A DNA stretch of 60,688 nt from an uncultured Alphaproteobacteria bacterium (GCA_902621305.1 CACNLM010000010.1:1-60688), one strand, 5' to 3'. Counted from the first letter of the stretch, positions 16,673-26,476 are shown. Program-made: numbers and translations. The notes: generated by a model not told the origin, from the letters alone.

Positions 16673-19315
16673 ATGAAAAATATAAATTCTTTTAATTCAG
16701 AAGAGATAATTCATATAAATGATAAGAAATTTAAGTATTTTGATCTAAACAAAGCAGCAAAGTCTTTTGATATCAATTTAAACAAAATACCAATTTCTAT
16801 TAAAATAATAATTGAAAATCTGCTTAGAAACGAAGATGGTGAGAATGTTAGTAAAGATATGATTTCTAAAGTATTCTATTCTTTAAAAAAAACTAATCAA
16901 AATAATGAAAAAATTGAAATAGCTTTTTTTCCAACACGAGTTTTAATGCAAGATTTTACGGGTGTTCCTGCTGTTGCTGATCTTGCTGCAATGCGGAATG
17001 CACTAAAAGCTAAAGGGATTGAGCCAAAAAAAATTAATCCATTGTCTAGAGTTGATCTCGTTATAGATCATTCTGTTATGGTAGACAGCTATAAAAACAA
17101 CAATGCCTTGAAAGAAAATGTTAGAAAGGAATTTGATAGAAATAAAGAAAGATATGAATTCTTAAAATGGGGTCAAAGTTCATTTGATAACTTTTATTTG
17201 GTTCCTCCGGGAGCCGGGATATGTCATCAGGTTAATTTAGAAAATATAGCAAAGACAATTTGGCTGAAAGAAATTGATAATCAAAAATATTTATTTCCAG
17301 ATTCAGTAGTAGGAACGGACAGTCATACAACAATGGTTAACTCACTTTCTGTTTTAGGATGGGGAGTTGGGGGAATAGAAGCCGAGGCAGCTATGCTAGG
17401 ACAACCAATTTCTATGAATATTCCAGAAGTAATTGGATTTGAACTTAAAGGATCACTTAAAGAAGGAATAACAGCAACTGATTTAGTTTTGTCTATTACT
17501 AAAATTCTCAGAGACAAAGGTGTGGTTGGAAAATTTGTAGAATTTTATGGAGATGGCTTAAAGAACTTATCATTAGCGGATAGAGCAACAATTTCTAATA
17601 TGGCTCCAGAGTATGGAGCAACTTGTGGTTTTTTCCCAACAGATCAGGAAACTATAAACTACCTCAAATTAACTGGTAAAGAAAATGAGCATCTAGATAT
17701 TGTTGAGGAATATTCAAAACAACAATCTCTTTGGGCTGATAAAAACTATGACCCAGAATATTCTGATAAAATATTATTAGATTTAGAGACTGTTGAACCC
17801 ACTCTTGCTGGACCAAAAAGACCTCAAGACAAAATTCTTTTAAAAGATGTGCCATCAGAATTCAGCAAGATAGATAAAAATAAAAATATTAGTAAAAATA
17901 AATTAAAAACTGGCGATATCGTAATTGCTGCAATTACCAGTTGCACAAATACATCTAATCCTAATGTTATGATCGCAGCAGGTTTAGTTGCTAAAAAGGC
18001 AATTGATCTTGGCTTAGAGGTAAAGCCTTGGGTTAAGACTAGTTTAGCACCAGGTAGTAAAGTCGTTAGTGACTACCTCAAAAAAGCTGGATTAACAGAT
18101 TATTTAGATATTCTTGGATTCAAAACTGTTGGTTATGGATGCACAACTTGCATTGGTAATTCTGGTCCATTAGATGAATGGGTATCTGTTGAAATTAAAA
18201 AAAATAATTTAACTGTCTGTTCAGTTTTATCTGGAAATAGAAACTTTGAAGGAAGAGTCCATCAAGAAGTAAAAGCAAATTTCCTTGCTTCTCCACCTCT
18301 TGTTGTTGCATATGCTATTGCAGGCAATATTAATATTAATTTAATTACAGACTACATAGGTAAAACTAAATCTGGAAAAGAAATTTTTTTAAAAGACTTA
18401 TGGCCATCAAATAAAGAAATAAATCAAACACTGAATATGTGTTTAAATCCAGAGATGTTTAAAGAAAGGTACAAAGAAATTTACAAAGGTGATGATAACT
18501 GGAAATCAATTAATAGTTCTAAAAATACGACATATGATTGGAATGACACAAGTACTTATATAAAGCACCCACCTTTTTTTGACAAAAAAAATAAGTTTGA
18601 ACTAAAAGATATAAAAGATTCAAGAATATTAGCATTACTAGGTGATAGTGTAACAACGGATCATATTTCTCCTGCTGGTAGTATTAAAGAGGATAGCCCC
18701 GCAGGCCTTTATCTAACAGACAGACAAATTAATCATAAAAATTTCAATTCATATGGATCTAGACGAGGAAATCACGAGATAATGATGAGAGGTACATTTG
18801 CTAATATAAGAATAAAAAATCAAATTTTAGATAATGTAGAAGGAGGTTATACCAAATCTTTCGTCTCGAATAAGCAAATGTCAATATATGATGCAGCTCA
18901 AGAATATATTAAAAGTAACATTGATACGGTGATAATTGCAGGTAAAGAATATGGTACAGGCTCATCAAGGGATTGGGCTGCAAAAGGTACAAGACTCCTT
19001 GGGGTTAGAGCAGTAATTGCTGAAAGTTTTGAAAGAATTCATAGATCAAATTTAATTGGAATGGGAGTGTTGCCTCTTGAATTTATGAATAATGAAAATA
19101 AAAGTAATCTAAAAATTTTAGGAAATGAAACTATCAATATATCTGGTTTGTCAAAATTAAAACCTGGTATTATACTAAATTGTGTTATTAATTCTGATCA
19201 AATTAAAAATATAAATTTAAAATGCAGAATAGATACTAATAAAGAACTTGAATATTATAAAGCTGGAGGAATTTTAAATTACGTTTTAAATGAAATAATA
19301 TCTGAAGCTGCTTAA
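16673..19315 (+). CDS. acnA: Aconitate hydratase (AcnA/IRP1 type)
   Basis: Isomerises citrate to isocitrate in the TCA cycle with a [4Fe-4S] cluster. It is 880 residues, the normal AcnA length. Cluster cysteines are seen in TSCTNTSNP near residue 423 and GYGCTTCIGNSG near 487. DFTGVPAV near 96, SVVGTDSHTTM near 210, GDSVTTDHISPAG near 660 and KEYGTGSSRDWAAKG near 765 are AcnA hallmarks. It is followed after four bases by the SUV3-like helicase gene. It lies in a plus-strand run running to 25.4 kb. Confidence 0.97.
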   Translation: MKNINSFNSEEIIHINDKKFKYFDLNKAAKSFDINLNKIPISIKIIIENLLRNEDGENVSKDMISKVFYSLKKTNQNNEKIEIAFFPTRVLMQDFTGVPAVADLAAMRNALKAKGIEPKKINPLSRVDLVIDHSVMVDSYKNNNALKENVRKEFDRNKERYEFLKWGQSSFDNFYLVPPGAGICHQVNLENIAKTIWLKEIDNQKYLFPDSVVGTDSHTTMVNSLSVLGWGVGGIEAEAAMLGQPISMNIPEVIGFELKGSLKEGITATDLVLSITKILRDKGVVGKFVEFYGDGLKNLSLADRATISNMAPEYGATCGFFPTDQETINYLKLTGKENEHLDIVEEYSKQQSLWADKNYDPEYSDKILLDLETVEPTLAGPKRPQDKILLKDVPSEFSKIDKNKNISKNKLKTGDIVIAAITSCTNTSNPNVMIAAGLVAKKAIDLGLEVKPWVKTSLAPGSKVVSDYLKKAGLTDYLDILGFKTVGYGCTTCIGNSGPLDEWVSVEIKKNNLTVCSVLSGNRNFEGRVHQEVKANFLASPPLVVAYAIAGNININLITDYIGKTKSGKEIFLKDLWPSNKEINQTLNMCLNPEMFKERYKEIYKGDDNWKSINSSKNTTYDWNDTSTYIKHPPFFDKKNKFELKDIKDSRILALLGDSVTTDHISPAGSIKEDSPAGLYLTDRQINHKNFNSYGSRRGNHEIMMRGTFANIRIKNQILDNVEGGYTKSFVSNKQMSIYDAAQEYIKSNIDTVIIAGKEYGTGSSRDWAAKGTRLLGVRAVIAESFERIHRSNLIGMGVLPLEFMNNENKSNLKILGNETINISGLSKLKPGIILNCVINSDQIKNINLKCRIDTNKELEYYKAGGILNYVLNEIISEAA

Positions 19316-19319
19316 TTTA

Positions 19320-21866
19320 ATGTCATATGAAGATGAAAATTTATTAGCTATACTTGGGCCTACTAATACTGGAAAAACCTATACAGCTTTTGAAAAATTA
19401 TTTTCATATTCATCAGGAATTTTTGGTTTTCCCCTCAGATTACTAGCTAGAGAAAATTATGATAAAGCTGTAAAAAAAATTGGACTTAGTAAAGTTGCAT
19501 TAATTACAGGTGAAGAAAAAGTATTTCCTAAAGAAGCAAAATATTTTTTTTGTACTGTAGAATCAATGCCACATAATATTTCGACAGATTGTGTAATAAT
19601 TGATGAAATCCAATTGGCTGCAGATTATGAAAGAGGACATATTTTTACTGACCGAATTCTAAATCTAAGAGGCAACTTCCAAACTATTTTCTTAGGATCA
19701 TTAAATATTGAAAATATAATTAAAAAAATTTATCCAAATATAACAATAGAGAAAAAAAATAGGTTTTCTAAACTTTCTTTTCTTAAAAAACAAAATCTTT
19801 CAAAACTTGAACCAAGATCTGCAATTATTGCATTTAATATCAATAAGGTTTACGAAATTGCTGAAAATATTAGAACTCACAAAGGTGGAACTGCTGTAGT
19901 TTTAGGTTCCCTTAGTCCAAGAACCAGAAATGCACAAGTTGAATTGTACGAAAATAAAAATGTTGATTTTCTTGTGGCAACTGATGCTATTGGGATGGGT
20001 TTAAATCTTAATATTAATCATGTAAGCTTTTCATCATTAGAAAAATTTGATGGTAGATATAATCGTAATCTCGCTCCAAATGAACTTGGGCAAATTGCAG
20101 GAAGAGCTGGTAGATACAAACAGGATGGTACTTTCAGTTACACAAAGGATGCAGGTAATTTGGATCCCTTAGTTATACAACAAATAGAAACACATAATTT
20201 TGCTAGTATACAAAAAATTTATTGGAGAAATAGTAATTTAGATTTTAGTTCAATTAGTTCTTTATTGTCCTCATTAAAGCAATATCCTATACAAAATTAC
20301 TTAATACATAAAAAAAATGCTTTGGATGAAATTAATTTACGTAATTTAATTAATGATAATGAAATTAAAACGTTCCTGGGATCAAATAAAAACTTAAAAT
20401 TATTATGGGACGTTTGCCAAATTCCAGATTTTGAAAAGCTATTTAATGATAATTATTTATTACTTTTAAAGGAAGTGTTTCTTACTCTAATAAAAAATAA
20501 TTATAATATTCCAGAAGAGTGGATTAACAAAAAGGTAAGCAGACTTAATAACTTTGGAGGTGGTATTCCTGAATTATCAATTAAAATTTCACAAATAAGA
20601 ACTTGGACATATATTTCAAACAATCACAATTGGTTAAAAAATAATTATTATTGGAAAGAAAAAACTAAACAAATTGAAAATGAGTTGTCTGACCATTTTC
20701 ATGACAGTCTTACAAAAAAATTTATAGATTATTCATCAAAATTATTTATTGATCAGGAAAAATTTCAAAATATCAAAGAAATTCTTATAAAAAATACTAA
20801 TGAAGTATATCTTGATAATACTAAATATGGAATTATCAAAGGTTTTGATCTTTTTGAAGATAAAAAAATATTTTCACAATCTCTTTTTTCGATTAGTAAT
20901 ATAAAAAAATCTGTTAGAAACATGATTGATGATAAAGTAGAAAATTTCTTAAATGCACCATTTAATGCTATCAGCTTTGGTGATGTTGCTAAAACTAAAA
21001 TTAAAAATGATACCTTTATATATTGGGGAGATGAACCTATTGGAAAGTTAAAAAAAGGTAAGTTAATCTATAGACCGATAGCAGAAGCATTAAATTCTGA
21101 ATTTTTATCGTCAGAAAACAAATTATTAATTTCTTCAAAACTTCAAAAATGGATAGATAGTGAAATTAAAGATATACTTTATCCTCTTAATATAAATTTA
21201 GATGATAATATAAATTCAGAAATAAGAGCAATAGCTTTTAATTGTCTTGAAAATTTCGGGAATTATCCAATTGAAAAATTTAAAGATAATCTCAAAACAA
21301 TTACACAAGAGAGTAAAGTTCAACTTTCAAGATTAGGTATTAGAATTGGAGCAAAATATTTTTATATACCTAATTTATTAAAGAAAAAACCTCTAGAATA
21401 TTGTGCGATATTATGGAAAACTTATTATAATAACAATATAGATGATTTTTTACCGTTACCATTAAATGGAAGAGTATCTTTCAATTCAGAATCAAAACTT
21501 CCAGATAATTACTGGCAATGTATAGGCTATATTAATATTAAAAATTTTTTATTTAGAATAGATATCTTTGAAAAAATTTTTTTTCTAGCAAGACAGAAAT
21601 ACAAAAAAGGTCCTTTTTTGGAATCATCTGATCTGATGAATCCAATTGGTTGTAATAGTGATCAACTTAAGGATATAATGTCTTTCTGTGGTTATGAAAA
21701 CCTGACTCTTTCTGATGATAAGAAATTATATTTTATTAGTAAAAAGAAAAAAGAGAATAAAAAAACTAAAAACAAAAAGACAAATATAAATCTTAACAAA
21801 AAAAAGAATAATATAATCAAGAAAGATCCTAATTCTCCCTTTGCAGTTTTAGAAAAACTTCTTTAA
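19320..21866 (+). CDS. SUV3-like superfamily 2 RNA helicase
   Basis: An 848-residue ATP-dependent helicase resembling mitochondrial SUV3, which partners RNA-degrading exonucleases. Walker A is ILGPTNTGKT at residues 11-20, the DExH-type box is IIDEIQLA at 93-100, and motif VI is GQIAGRAGRY near 258-267. A SUV3-type C-terminal region follows, then a lysine/asparagine-rich basic tail (about 800-848) likely to bind RNA. Alphaproteobacteria commonly carry this gene near fdxA and carD. The spacing of four bases from acnA suggests cotranscription. The basic tail is of low complexity and could be lineage-specific. Confidence 0.88.
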   Translation: MSYEDENLLAILGPTNTGKTYTAFEKLFSYSSGIFGFPLRLLARENYDKAVKKIGLSKVALITGEEKVFPKEAKYFFCTVESMPHNISTDCVIIDEIQLAADYERGHIFTDRILNLRGNFQTIFLGSLNIENIIKKIYPNITIEKKNRFSKLSFLKKQNLSKLEPRSAIIAFNINKVYEIAENIRTHKGGTAVVLGSLSPRTRNAQVELYENKNVDFLVATDAIGMGLNLNINHVSFSSLEKFDGRYNRNLAPNELGQIAGRAGRYKQDGTFSYTKDAGNLDPLVIQQIETHNFASIQKIYWRNSNLDFSSISSLLSSLKQYPIQNYLIHKKNALDEINLRNLINDNEIKTFLGSNKNLKLLWDVCQIPDFEKLFNDNYLLLLKEVFLTLIKNNYNIPEEWINKKVSRLNNFGGGIPELSIKISQIRTWTYISNNHNWLKNNYYWKEKTKQIENELSDHFHDSLTKKFIDYSSKLFIDQEKFQNIKEILIKNTNEVYLDNTKYGIIKGFDLFEDKKIFSQSLFSISNIKKSVRNMIDDKVENFLNAPFNAISFGDVAKTKIKNDTFIYWGDEPIGKLKKGKLIYRPIAEALNSEFLSSENKLLISSKLQKWIDSEIKDILYPLNINLDDNINSEIRAIAFNCLENFGNYPIEKFKDNLKTITQESKVQLSRLGIRIGAKYFYIPNLLKKKPLEYCAILWKTYYNNNIDDFLPLPLNGRVSFNSESKLPDNYWQCIGYINIKNFLFRIDIFEKIFFLARQKYKKGPFLESSDLMNPIGCNSDQLKDIMSFCGYENLTLSDDKKLYFISKKKKENKKTKNKKTNINLNKKKNNIIKKDPNSPFAVLEKLL

Positions 21867-21888
21867 TAGTAGCTTATAAGGTAGAAAA

Positions 21889-22338
21889 TTGATTAAAATA
21901 TTAAAAAATATTCTTAAAAATCACAATCAAATTGAAGCAAAAGACGATAACAAAAATTTAGAGTTGCTTTGTGGATTAATGATAGAGGCAGCGTACACAG
22001 ATGGCCAAATTGAAGAAGAGGAGATAAATAAAATTAAGATTAGTTTAATAAATGTTTTTGAAGAAAAGCCCAATGATGTTGAATTACTTCTAAATAAAGC
22101 TATTGAGAATAAAAATAATTCTAAATCTCTTCATTATTATACATCTTATATTAATAAAAATTTTGCAAATGAAAAAAAAATTTTGCTTATAGAAACATTG
22201 TGGGAAGTTGTATTATCTGATGGAAAGGTTCATGATTTTGAGTCAAATCTTATTAGAAGATTAGCTGGATTACTCTATATTTCTGACGTTAGCTCTGGAA
22301 ATGCTAGAAAAAGAGCCTTAGATAAGACATTAAAGTAA
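21889..22338 (+). CDS. TerB-like helical protein
   Basis: A 149-residue all-helical acidic protein with the two-repeat TerB pattern: [24 protein letters not shown] near residue 25-48 and [30 protein letters not shown] near 103-132, each with a D-G-x-(I/V) metal-binding-like turn. TerB domains bind calcium or act at the membrane in stress responses; the role here is unknown. The start is TTG, supported by AAGG seven bases upstream; no ATG is available. In many alphaproteobacteria this slot between the helicase and fdxA holds an S4-domain RNA-binding gene instead. Confidence 0.7.
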   Translation: MIKILKNILKNHNQIEAKDDNKNLELLCGLMIEAAYTDGQIEEEEINKIKISLINVFEEKPNDVELLLNKAIENKNNSKSLHYYTSYINKNFANEKKILLIETLWEVVLSDGKVHDFESNLIRRLAGLLYISDVSSGNARKRALDKTLK

Positions 22339-22339
22339 A

Positions 22340-22672
22340 ATGACATATGTAGTTGATGAAAAATGTATAAAATGTAAGCATATGGATTGCGTAGAAGTAT
22401 GCCCGGTTGATTGTTTCTATGAAGGAGAGAATATGCTTGTTATACATCCAGACGAATGTATCGACTGTGGTGTTTGTGAACCAGAATGTCCTGTAGATGC
22501 TATATTATCTGATACTGAGGATGGAGCAGAAAAATGGGCTGAAATTAATAGGAAATTTGCTGAAGTTTGGCCTAATATAAGTGAAAAGAAAACTCCTCCA
22601 GCTGATGCTGAAAAATGGCAAAATGTTGAAGGTAAGTTTGAGAAATATTTTAGTGACAAACCTGGTGAATAA
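22340..22672 (+). CDS. fdxA: Seven-iron ferredoxin FdxA
   Basis: A 110-residue ferredoxin of the Azotobacter FdI type carrying a [3Fe-4S] and a [4Fe-4S] cluster. The cysteine pattern is [17 protein letters not shown] at residues 9-25 and [15 protein letters not shown] at about 40-54. The C-terminal half ([20 protein letters not shown]) is the usual FdxA extension. It starts one base after the TerB-like stop and ends directly before carD. It is likely an electron carrier; its redox partner is not adjacent. Confidence 0.95.
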   Translation: MTYVVDEKCIKCKHMDCVEVCPVDCFYEGENMLVIHPDECIDCGVCEPECPVDAILSDTEDGAEKWAEINRKFAEVWPNISEKKTPPADAEKWQNVEGKFEKYFSDKPGE

Positions 22673-23179
22673 ATGAAAAAAAATAAAAAAAATACAGAAT
22701 TTAAAATCGGTGATACAGTAGTTTATCCAAAGCATGGTGTTGGAGAAGTAAGTAAAATAGAAACTTTGGAGGTATCTAGTATTAAAACTAATTTCTATGT
22801 TGTTAAAATGGAACAATCAAAGTTAGTAATCAGGGTGCCACTAGATAAAAAAGATGAAGTAGGTCTTAGAAAAATTTCTACAAAAAAAGTAGTTGAGGAT
22901 GTATATTCTACTTTAAAACTAAAACCAAAAATTAGAAGAATAATGTGGAGTAGGAGAGCTCAAGAATATGAAACAAAAATTTTTTCTGGAGATCCCATTA
23001 AAATTGCTGAAGTAGTAAGAGATCTATTTAGAAAAAGTAGTCAAGCCGAACAATCATACAGTGAAAGACAAATGTTTCAAGTTGCTATAGAGCGTCTTGC
23101 TAGAGAGGTAGCTGCAGTCGAAAAAACAGACTATTTTCAATCAACAGAAAAAATTGAACAAATTTTAAGTAACAAATAA
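22673..23179 (+). CDS. carD: CarD/CdnL family transcription regulator
   Basis: A 168-residue RNA-polymerase-binding protein. The N-terminal Tudor-like RNAP interaction domain is seen as FKIGDTVVYPKHGVGEVSKIETLEV near residues 10-35, and a helical C-terminal domain as WSRRAQEYETKI, SQAEQSYSERQMFQVAIERLAREVAAVE at about 100-155. CdnL stabilises open complexes at rRNA and other promoters. It starts at the base after the fdxA stop, a conserved alphaproteobacterial neighbourhood. Confidence 0.94.
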   Translation: MKKNKKNTEFKIGDTVVYPKHGVGEVSKIETLEVSSIKTNFYVVKMEQSKLVIRVPLDKKDEVGLRKISTKKVVEDVYSTLKLKPKIRRIMWSRRAQEYETKIFSGDPIKIAEVVRDLFRKSSQAEQSYSERQMFQVAIERLAREVAAVEKTDYFQSTEKIEQILSNK

Positions 23180-23183
23180 CATT

Positions 23184-23996
23184 TTGAATATTAAAAGTAA
23201 TTTTGTTGAATTAAATAAACCTAAAAAAATATGGGCAATAGGTTCAATTCATTCAAATTTAAATTCTTTCACTTTAATTAAAAAACATATTCTTAAAAAT
23301 TTTAATCATGATGATAAATTAATTTTTTTAGGGAATGTAATTGGCTTAGGTGACAATTCAAAAGAGACACTAACAAGCGTAATTGATTTAAGATTCAGTC
23401 TAATGTCAAAATTTAAACTCAAACCAGATTCAATTGTATTTTTGCGGGGTGCACAAGAGGAAATGTTCAGCAAATTATTACAGTTGCATCTTGCTCCCAA
23501 CCCCACAGAAATTTTGGATTGGATGTTTGATCATGGTGTAAATAAAACATTAAATTCTTATGGTTTTTCTGAAAAAGAGGCAAAAAACATTGCTTCCTCT
23601 GGAACAATTATGATTTCGAAATGGACAGCAAGTCTAAATAAAGCCATGCAGAAAAATCCTGGTCACACTCAATATTTTTTAAATTTGAAACACGCGGCAT
23701 TTTCAAAAACAAAAAAAATATTATTTGTGAATAGAGGTGTTGATATAACGAGACCATTGTCTGCGCAGAATGACTGTTTCTGGTGGGGATTCCAAAATTT
23801 TTCCAAAATAAAGAAACCATATAAAACATATGTAAGAATAGTGAGGGGTTATGAATCTGAGCATATAAGTAATTCAGAAATAGATAATCACAACGTTGTA
23901 TGCACCCTATTTAAACAGCCTTTATCTAACAATAGTGTAATATGTGGAATTTTTCGAGAAAACGGGGAAATTTTAGATTTATTTGAAAATAAATGA
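23184..23996 (+). CDS. Metallophosphoesterase-fold protein without metal ligands
   Basis: A 270-residue protein that aligns to Ser/Thr-phosphatase/ApaH-type calcineurin-like phosphoesterases, but all three metal motifs are altered. GDxHG reads GSIHS (residues 20-24), GDxxDRG reads GNVIGLG (50-56), and RGNHE reads RGAQE (88-92). The bridging Asp/Asn and metal-binding residues are therefore lost while the fold-forming context (WAIG, LIFLG, VFLRG) is kept. It is probably a non-catalytic binding or regulatory protein. The start is a TTG four bases after carD. The gene sits between carD and rpoH and is intact, so it is not simply decaying. Confidence 0.7.
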   Translation: MNIKSNFVELNKPKKIWAIGSIHSNLNSFTLIKKHILKNFNHDDKLIFLGNVIGLGDNSKETLTSVIDLRFSLMSKFKLKPDSIVFLRGAQEEMFSKLLQLHLAPNPTEILDWMFDHGVNKTLNSYGFSEKEAKNIASSGTIMISKWTASLNKAMQKNPGHTQYFLNLKHAAFSKTKKILFVNRGVDITRPLSAQNDCFWWGFQNFSKIKKPYKTYVRIVRGYESEHISNSEIDNHNVVCTLFKQPLSNNSVICGIFRENGEILDLFENK

Positions 23997-24016
23997 TCCA
24001 ATTTTAAAATTATACG

Positions 24017-24031
24017 TATATATATATATAT
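24017..24031. repeat. (TA)n tract ending in the rpoH start codon
   Basis: Fifteen bases of perfect TA alternation run into the ATG of rpoH. It may contain a -10-like element for a leaderless or short-leader message, and such a run could slip in length. Confidence 0.6.
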
Positions 24032-24896
24032 GGTATCAAAAAATTACTTCTTCTCAAATAATTTAATTGAACTCTCCAAAAAAGCTGCAATACTTGAAAA
24101 AGAAGAAGAGTTTTATCTCATAAATGATTGGAGAGATAATAAAACACCTTCGTCCCTCCAAAAAATACTAAACTCATATCTTCGTTTAGCAGTTTCTTAC
24201 GCACGAAAATATTCTAGTTATGGTCTTCCTCTAGATGATCTAATTCATGAGGGTGTTCTTGGTATAATGCATGCACTTGAGAAATTTGATACCTCGAAAG
24301 ATTTTAGACTTTCAACTTATGCCTCTTGGTGGATTAGAGCATCAATACAGGATTATATTTTAAAAAATTGGTCTGTAGTTAGAACTGGCTCTACTGCATC
24401 CCAAAAAGCTCTTTTTTTTAATCTAAAGAAAATTAAACAACAGATTAATGATGTCTCTAGAGAATATATGGGTCAAGAGGAGTTAAACAAAATCTCAAAT
24501 ATGCTTAATGTTAAATCTATTGAAGTCCAAAATATGGAATCCAGGCTTACTGGGGGAGATATGCATCTTAACCAAAAAGTTGATAATGAAACTGAAAACG
24601 ATCTCATGAGTTTATTGGCTGATGATCGACAAAACCCTGAAGAAACTTATGAAGACTTCAATGACAAAAACATAAAAAAAGATTATATTAATAAAGCTAT
24701 TGATACTTTAAATGATAGAGAAAAAATAATCATTCGACTTAGAAAGTTTAGAGAAAAAAGTATAACTTTAGATGAGCTAGGTCAAAAATTAAAGATTAGC
24801 AAAGAGAGAGTAAGGCAAATAGAAACAAAAGCTCTAGAAAAACTAAAAAAATCTTTATTAGAAATTTCTCAACAAAATAAAGAATTTTTTGTTTGA
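24030..24896 (+). CDS. rpoH: Heat-shock sigma factor RpoH (sigma-32)
   Basis: A 288-residue group-3/RpoH sigma factor. It lacks region 1.1; region 2 shows YLRLAVSYARKYSSYGLPLDDLIHEGVLGIMHALEKFD and STYASWWIRASIQDYIL (about 50-110). The region 2.4/3 segment VRTGSTASQKALFFNL (about 118-132) is the RpoH box. Region 4 ends with DELGQKLKISKERVRQIETKAL near 250-275. The ATG is the end of a (TA)n run and has no Shine-Dalgarno. It is downstream of carD and the pseudo-phosphatase. Confidence 0.9.
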   Translation: MVSKNYFFSNNLIELSKKAAILEKEEEFYLINDWRDNKTPSSLQKILNSYLRLAVSYARKYSSYGLPLDDLIHEGVLGIMHALEKFDTSKDFRLSTYASWWIRASIQDYILKNWSVVRTGSTASQKALFFNLKKIKQQINDVSREYMGQEELNKISNMLNVKSIEVQNMESRLTGGDMHLNQKVDNETENDLMSLLADDRQNPEETYEDFNDKNIKKDYINKAIDTLNDREKIIIRLRKFREKSITLDELGQKLKISKERVRQIETKALEKLKKSLLEISQQNKEFFV

Positions 24897-24927
24897 TAGC
24901 CAAATCAAATAAATATAATACATTTTT

Positions 24928-25458
24928 ATGTTGAAAGTAATTTCGGGTATCCTAATATTTTTGTTTTCAACTAGTGCAATTAGTAAAGGAACAAATGTTT
25001 TTGGGTTAGGCGTTTACGATGTAAAATTTGATGGTTCTGAAAAAAATCAATCAATGGATTTCAGATACGAGTTTAGAAGTGATGTAGCATTATTAGATAT
25101 TGGTCCAAAAGAAGACAATTTTTTTTTCCTTAAACCCTTTTTTGGCCTTGAATACACAAATGATAGAGCTTCATATTTTTTGACTGGCATTTATTTTGAG
25201 GATAATCTTGGCGAATTGTTTGAGGGAAATAAAAGTAAATATTTTTTTACGCCTAGTTTTGGAGTAGGTGTTTATAATGATGGTGCAGGAAAAAAATTAG
25301 GAAACGAAATACAATTCAGAACTTCCTTCGAGTTAAGCTATGAATTAAAAAATAATAACAGAATAGGCATTTCATTTAGTCATATTTCAAACGCAAATTT
25401 AGGTGATAAAAATCCAGGAGTTGAAATTTTAAGCTTTTCCTATCATATTCCTTACTAA
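24928..25458 (+). CDS. PagL-like outer-membrane lipid A deacylase
   Basis: A 176-residue exported protein with a signal peptide (about 1-20, ending AISKG) and alternating beta-barrel strands. The C-terminal block GISFSHISNANLGDKNPGVE carries H152, S154 and E166 with the same spacing as the PagL catalytic triad (His, Ser two residues on, Glu twelve further). PagL removes the 3-O acyl chain from lipid A in the outer membrane. It follows rpoH by 31 bases and may be read from the same transcript. The family call is from the triad and strand pattern; activity is inferred. Confidence 0.78.
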   Translation: MLKVISGILIFLFSTSAISKGTNVFGLGVYDVKFDGSEKNQSMDFRYEFRSDVALLDIGPKEDNFFFLKPFFGLEYTNDRASYFLTGIYFEDNLGELFEGNKSKYFFTPSFGVGVYNDGAGKKLGNEIQFRTSFELSYELKNNNRIGISFSHISNANLGDKNPGVEILSFSYHIPY

Positions 25459-25461
25459 AAA

Positions 25462-26436
25462 TTAGACAAGTATCCTATCACGAATAAATTTAATTAATAA
25501 ATCTTCAATTAAGTTGATATTTTGATCTCTCATATATTCATTAATTTTAGATTTATAAATCTTGCTGTTTGGAACTGAAAAAAATATGTTAAGCAGAGGG
25601 CTTAATAATCTAAATATAGATTCAAAACCTAATTTTGGTTTTATATATGCAAAATAATTATTTATTACGGTTTCATCTATTAATTTATTTTTTTCTTTAA
25701 AAATTTTTTTATCAACTTCTTTTAAAATAAAAGGGTTATTTTTAATTAATCTCCCAATCATTACTCCATCAAATTCTTTTAGGAGATTTTCTGCTTTATC
25801 AAGATTATCTATTCCTCCATTTAGGATGAATGTTATGTTAGGGTATTTATTTTTAATCTTTTTTACAAAATCATAACTAAGAGGAGGTATTGTCCTATTA
25901 CCTTGAGGACTAATACCGCTTAGAATTGCATTTCGTGCATGCACATAAATAAATTTAATCCCAGTTTTTGACATCTCATCAATAAACTCTTCAAAGAATT
26001 CATACTTTAATTCTTTACCTAACCCTAATCTGCATTTTAAAGTAGCTTCAATTTTATCGCTTTGTAAAGCTTCAATACAATTTCTAACAAGCACTTTATT
26101 TTTCATAAGACATGCACCAAAACTTCCTTTTTGTACTGCTTTACTTGGACAGCCAACATTTAAATTAATTTCATCATAATTGTAATCAATTGCTATTTTT
26201 GAAGCTTTTGTTAATTCGTCTATTTCAGAACCACCTACCTGAAGAGCAACAGGATTATTAAAGTCATTATCAATAATATTTTCTCTATTCTTTGAATAAA
26301 TTAGTGATTTTGTTGCTATCATTTCACTAAATAAAAAACTATTCTTAGATAAAATTCTATAAAGTTTCCGTGCATATGGTGTTGTGTAGCCCATCATTGG
26401 TGCTACACAAAATTTTCTACTAATTTCCTTTTTCAT
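25462..26436 (-). CDS. dusA: tRNA-dihydrouridine synthase A
   Basis: FMN-dependent enzyme reducing uridine in the tRNA D-loop. The 324-residue protein starts with the APMMGYTT motif (near residue 12), then EINLNVGCPS with the catalytic cysteine region near 91-100, KCRLGLG near 135 and IFILNGGIDN/VMIGRLIK near 200-225. The ATPxxG-like order is that of DusA. Length is normal. It is convergent with the PagL-like gene with a three-base gap and divergent from the carbonic anhydrase. Confidence 0.9.
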   Translation of the reverse strand: MKKEISRKFCVAPMMGYTTPYARKLYRILSKNSFLFSEMIATKSLIYSKNRENIIDNDFNNPVALQVGGSEIDELTKASKIAIDYNYDEINLNVGCPSKAVQKGSFGACLMKNKVLVRNCIEALQSDKIEATLKCRLGLGKELKYEFFEEFIDEMSKTGIKFIYVHARNAILSGISPQGNRTIPPLSYDFVKKIKNKYPNITFILNGGIDNLDKAENLLKEFDGVMIGRLIKNNPFILKEVDKKIFKEKNKLIDETVINNYFAYIKPKLGFESIFRLLSPLLNIFFSVPNSKIYKSKINEYMRDQNINLIEDLLIKFIRDRILV

Positions 26437-26476
26437 TTAATTTTGCTATATAAATAATTTCTAAAATAATAATAGT

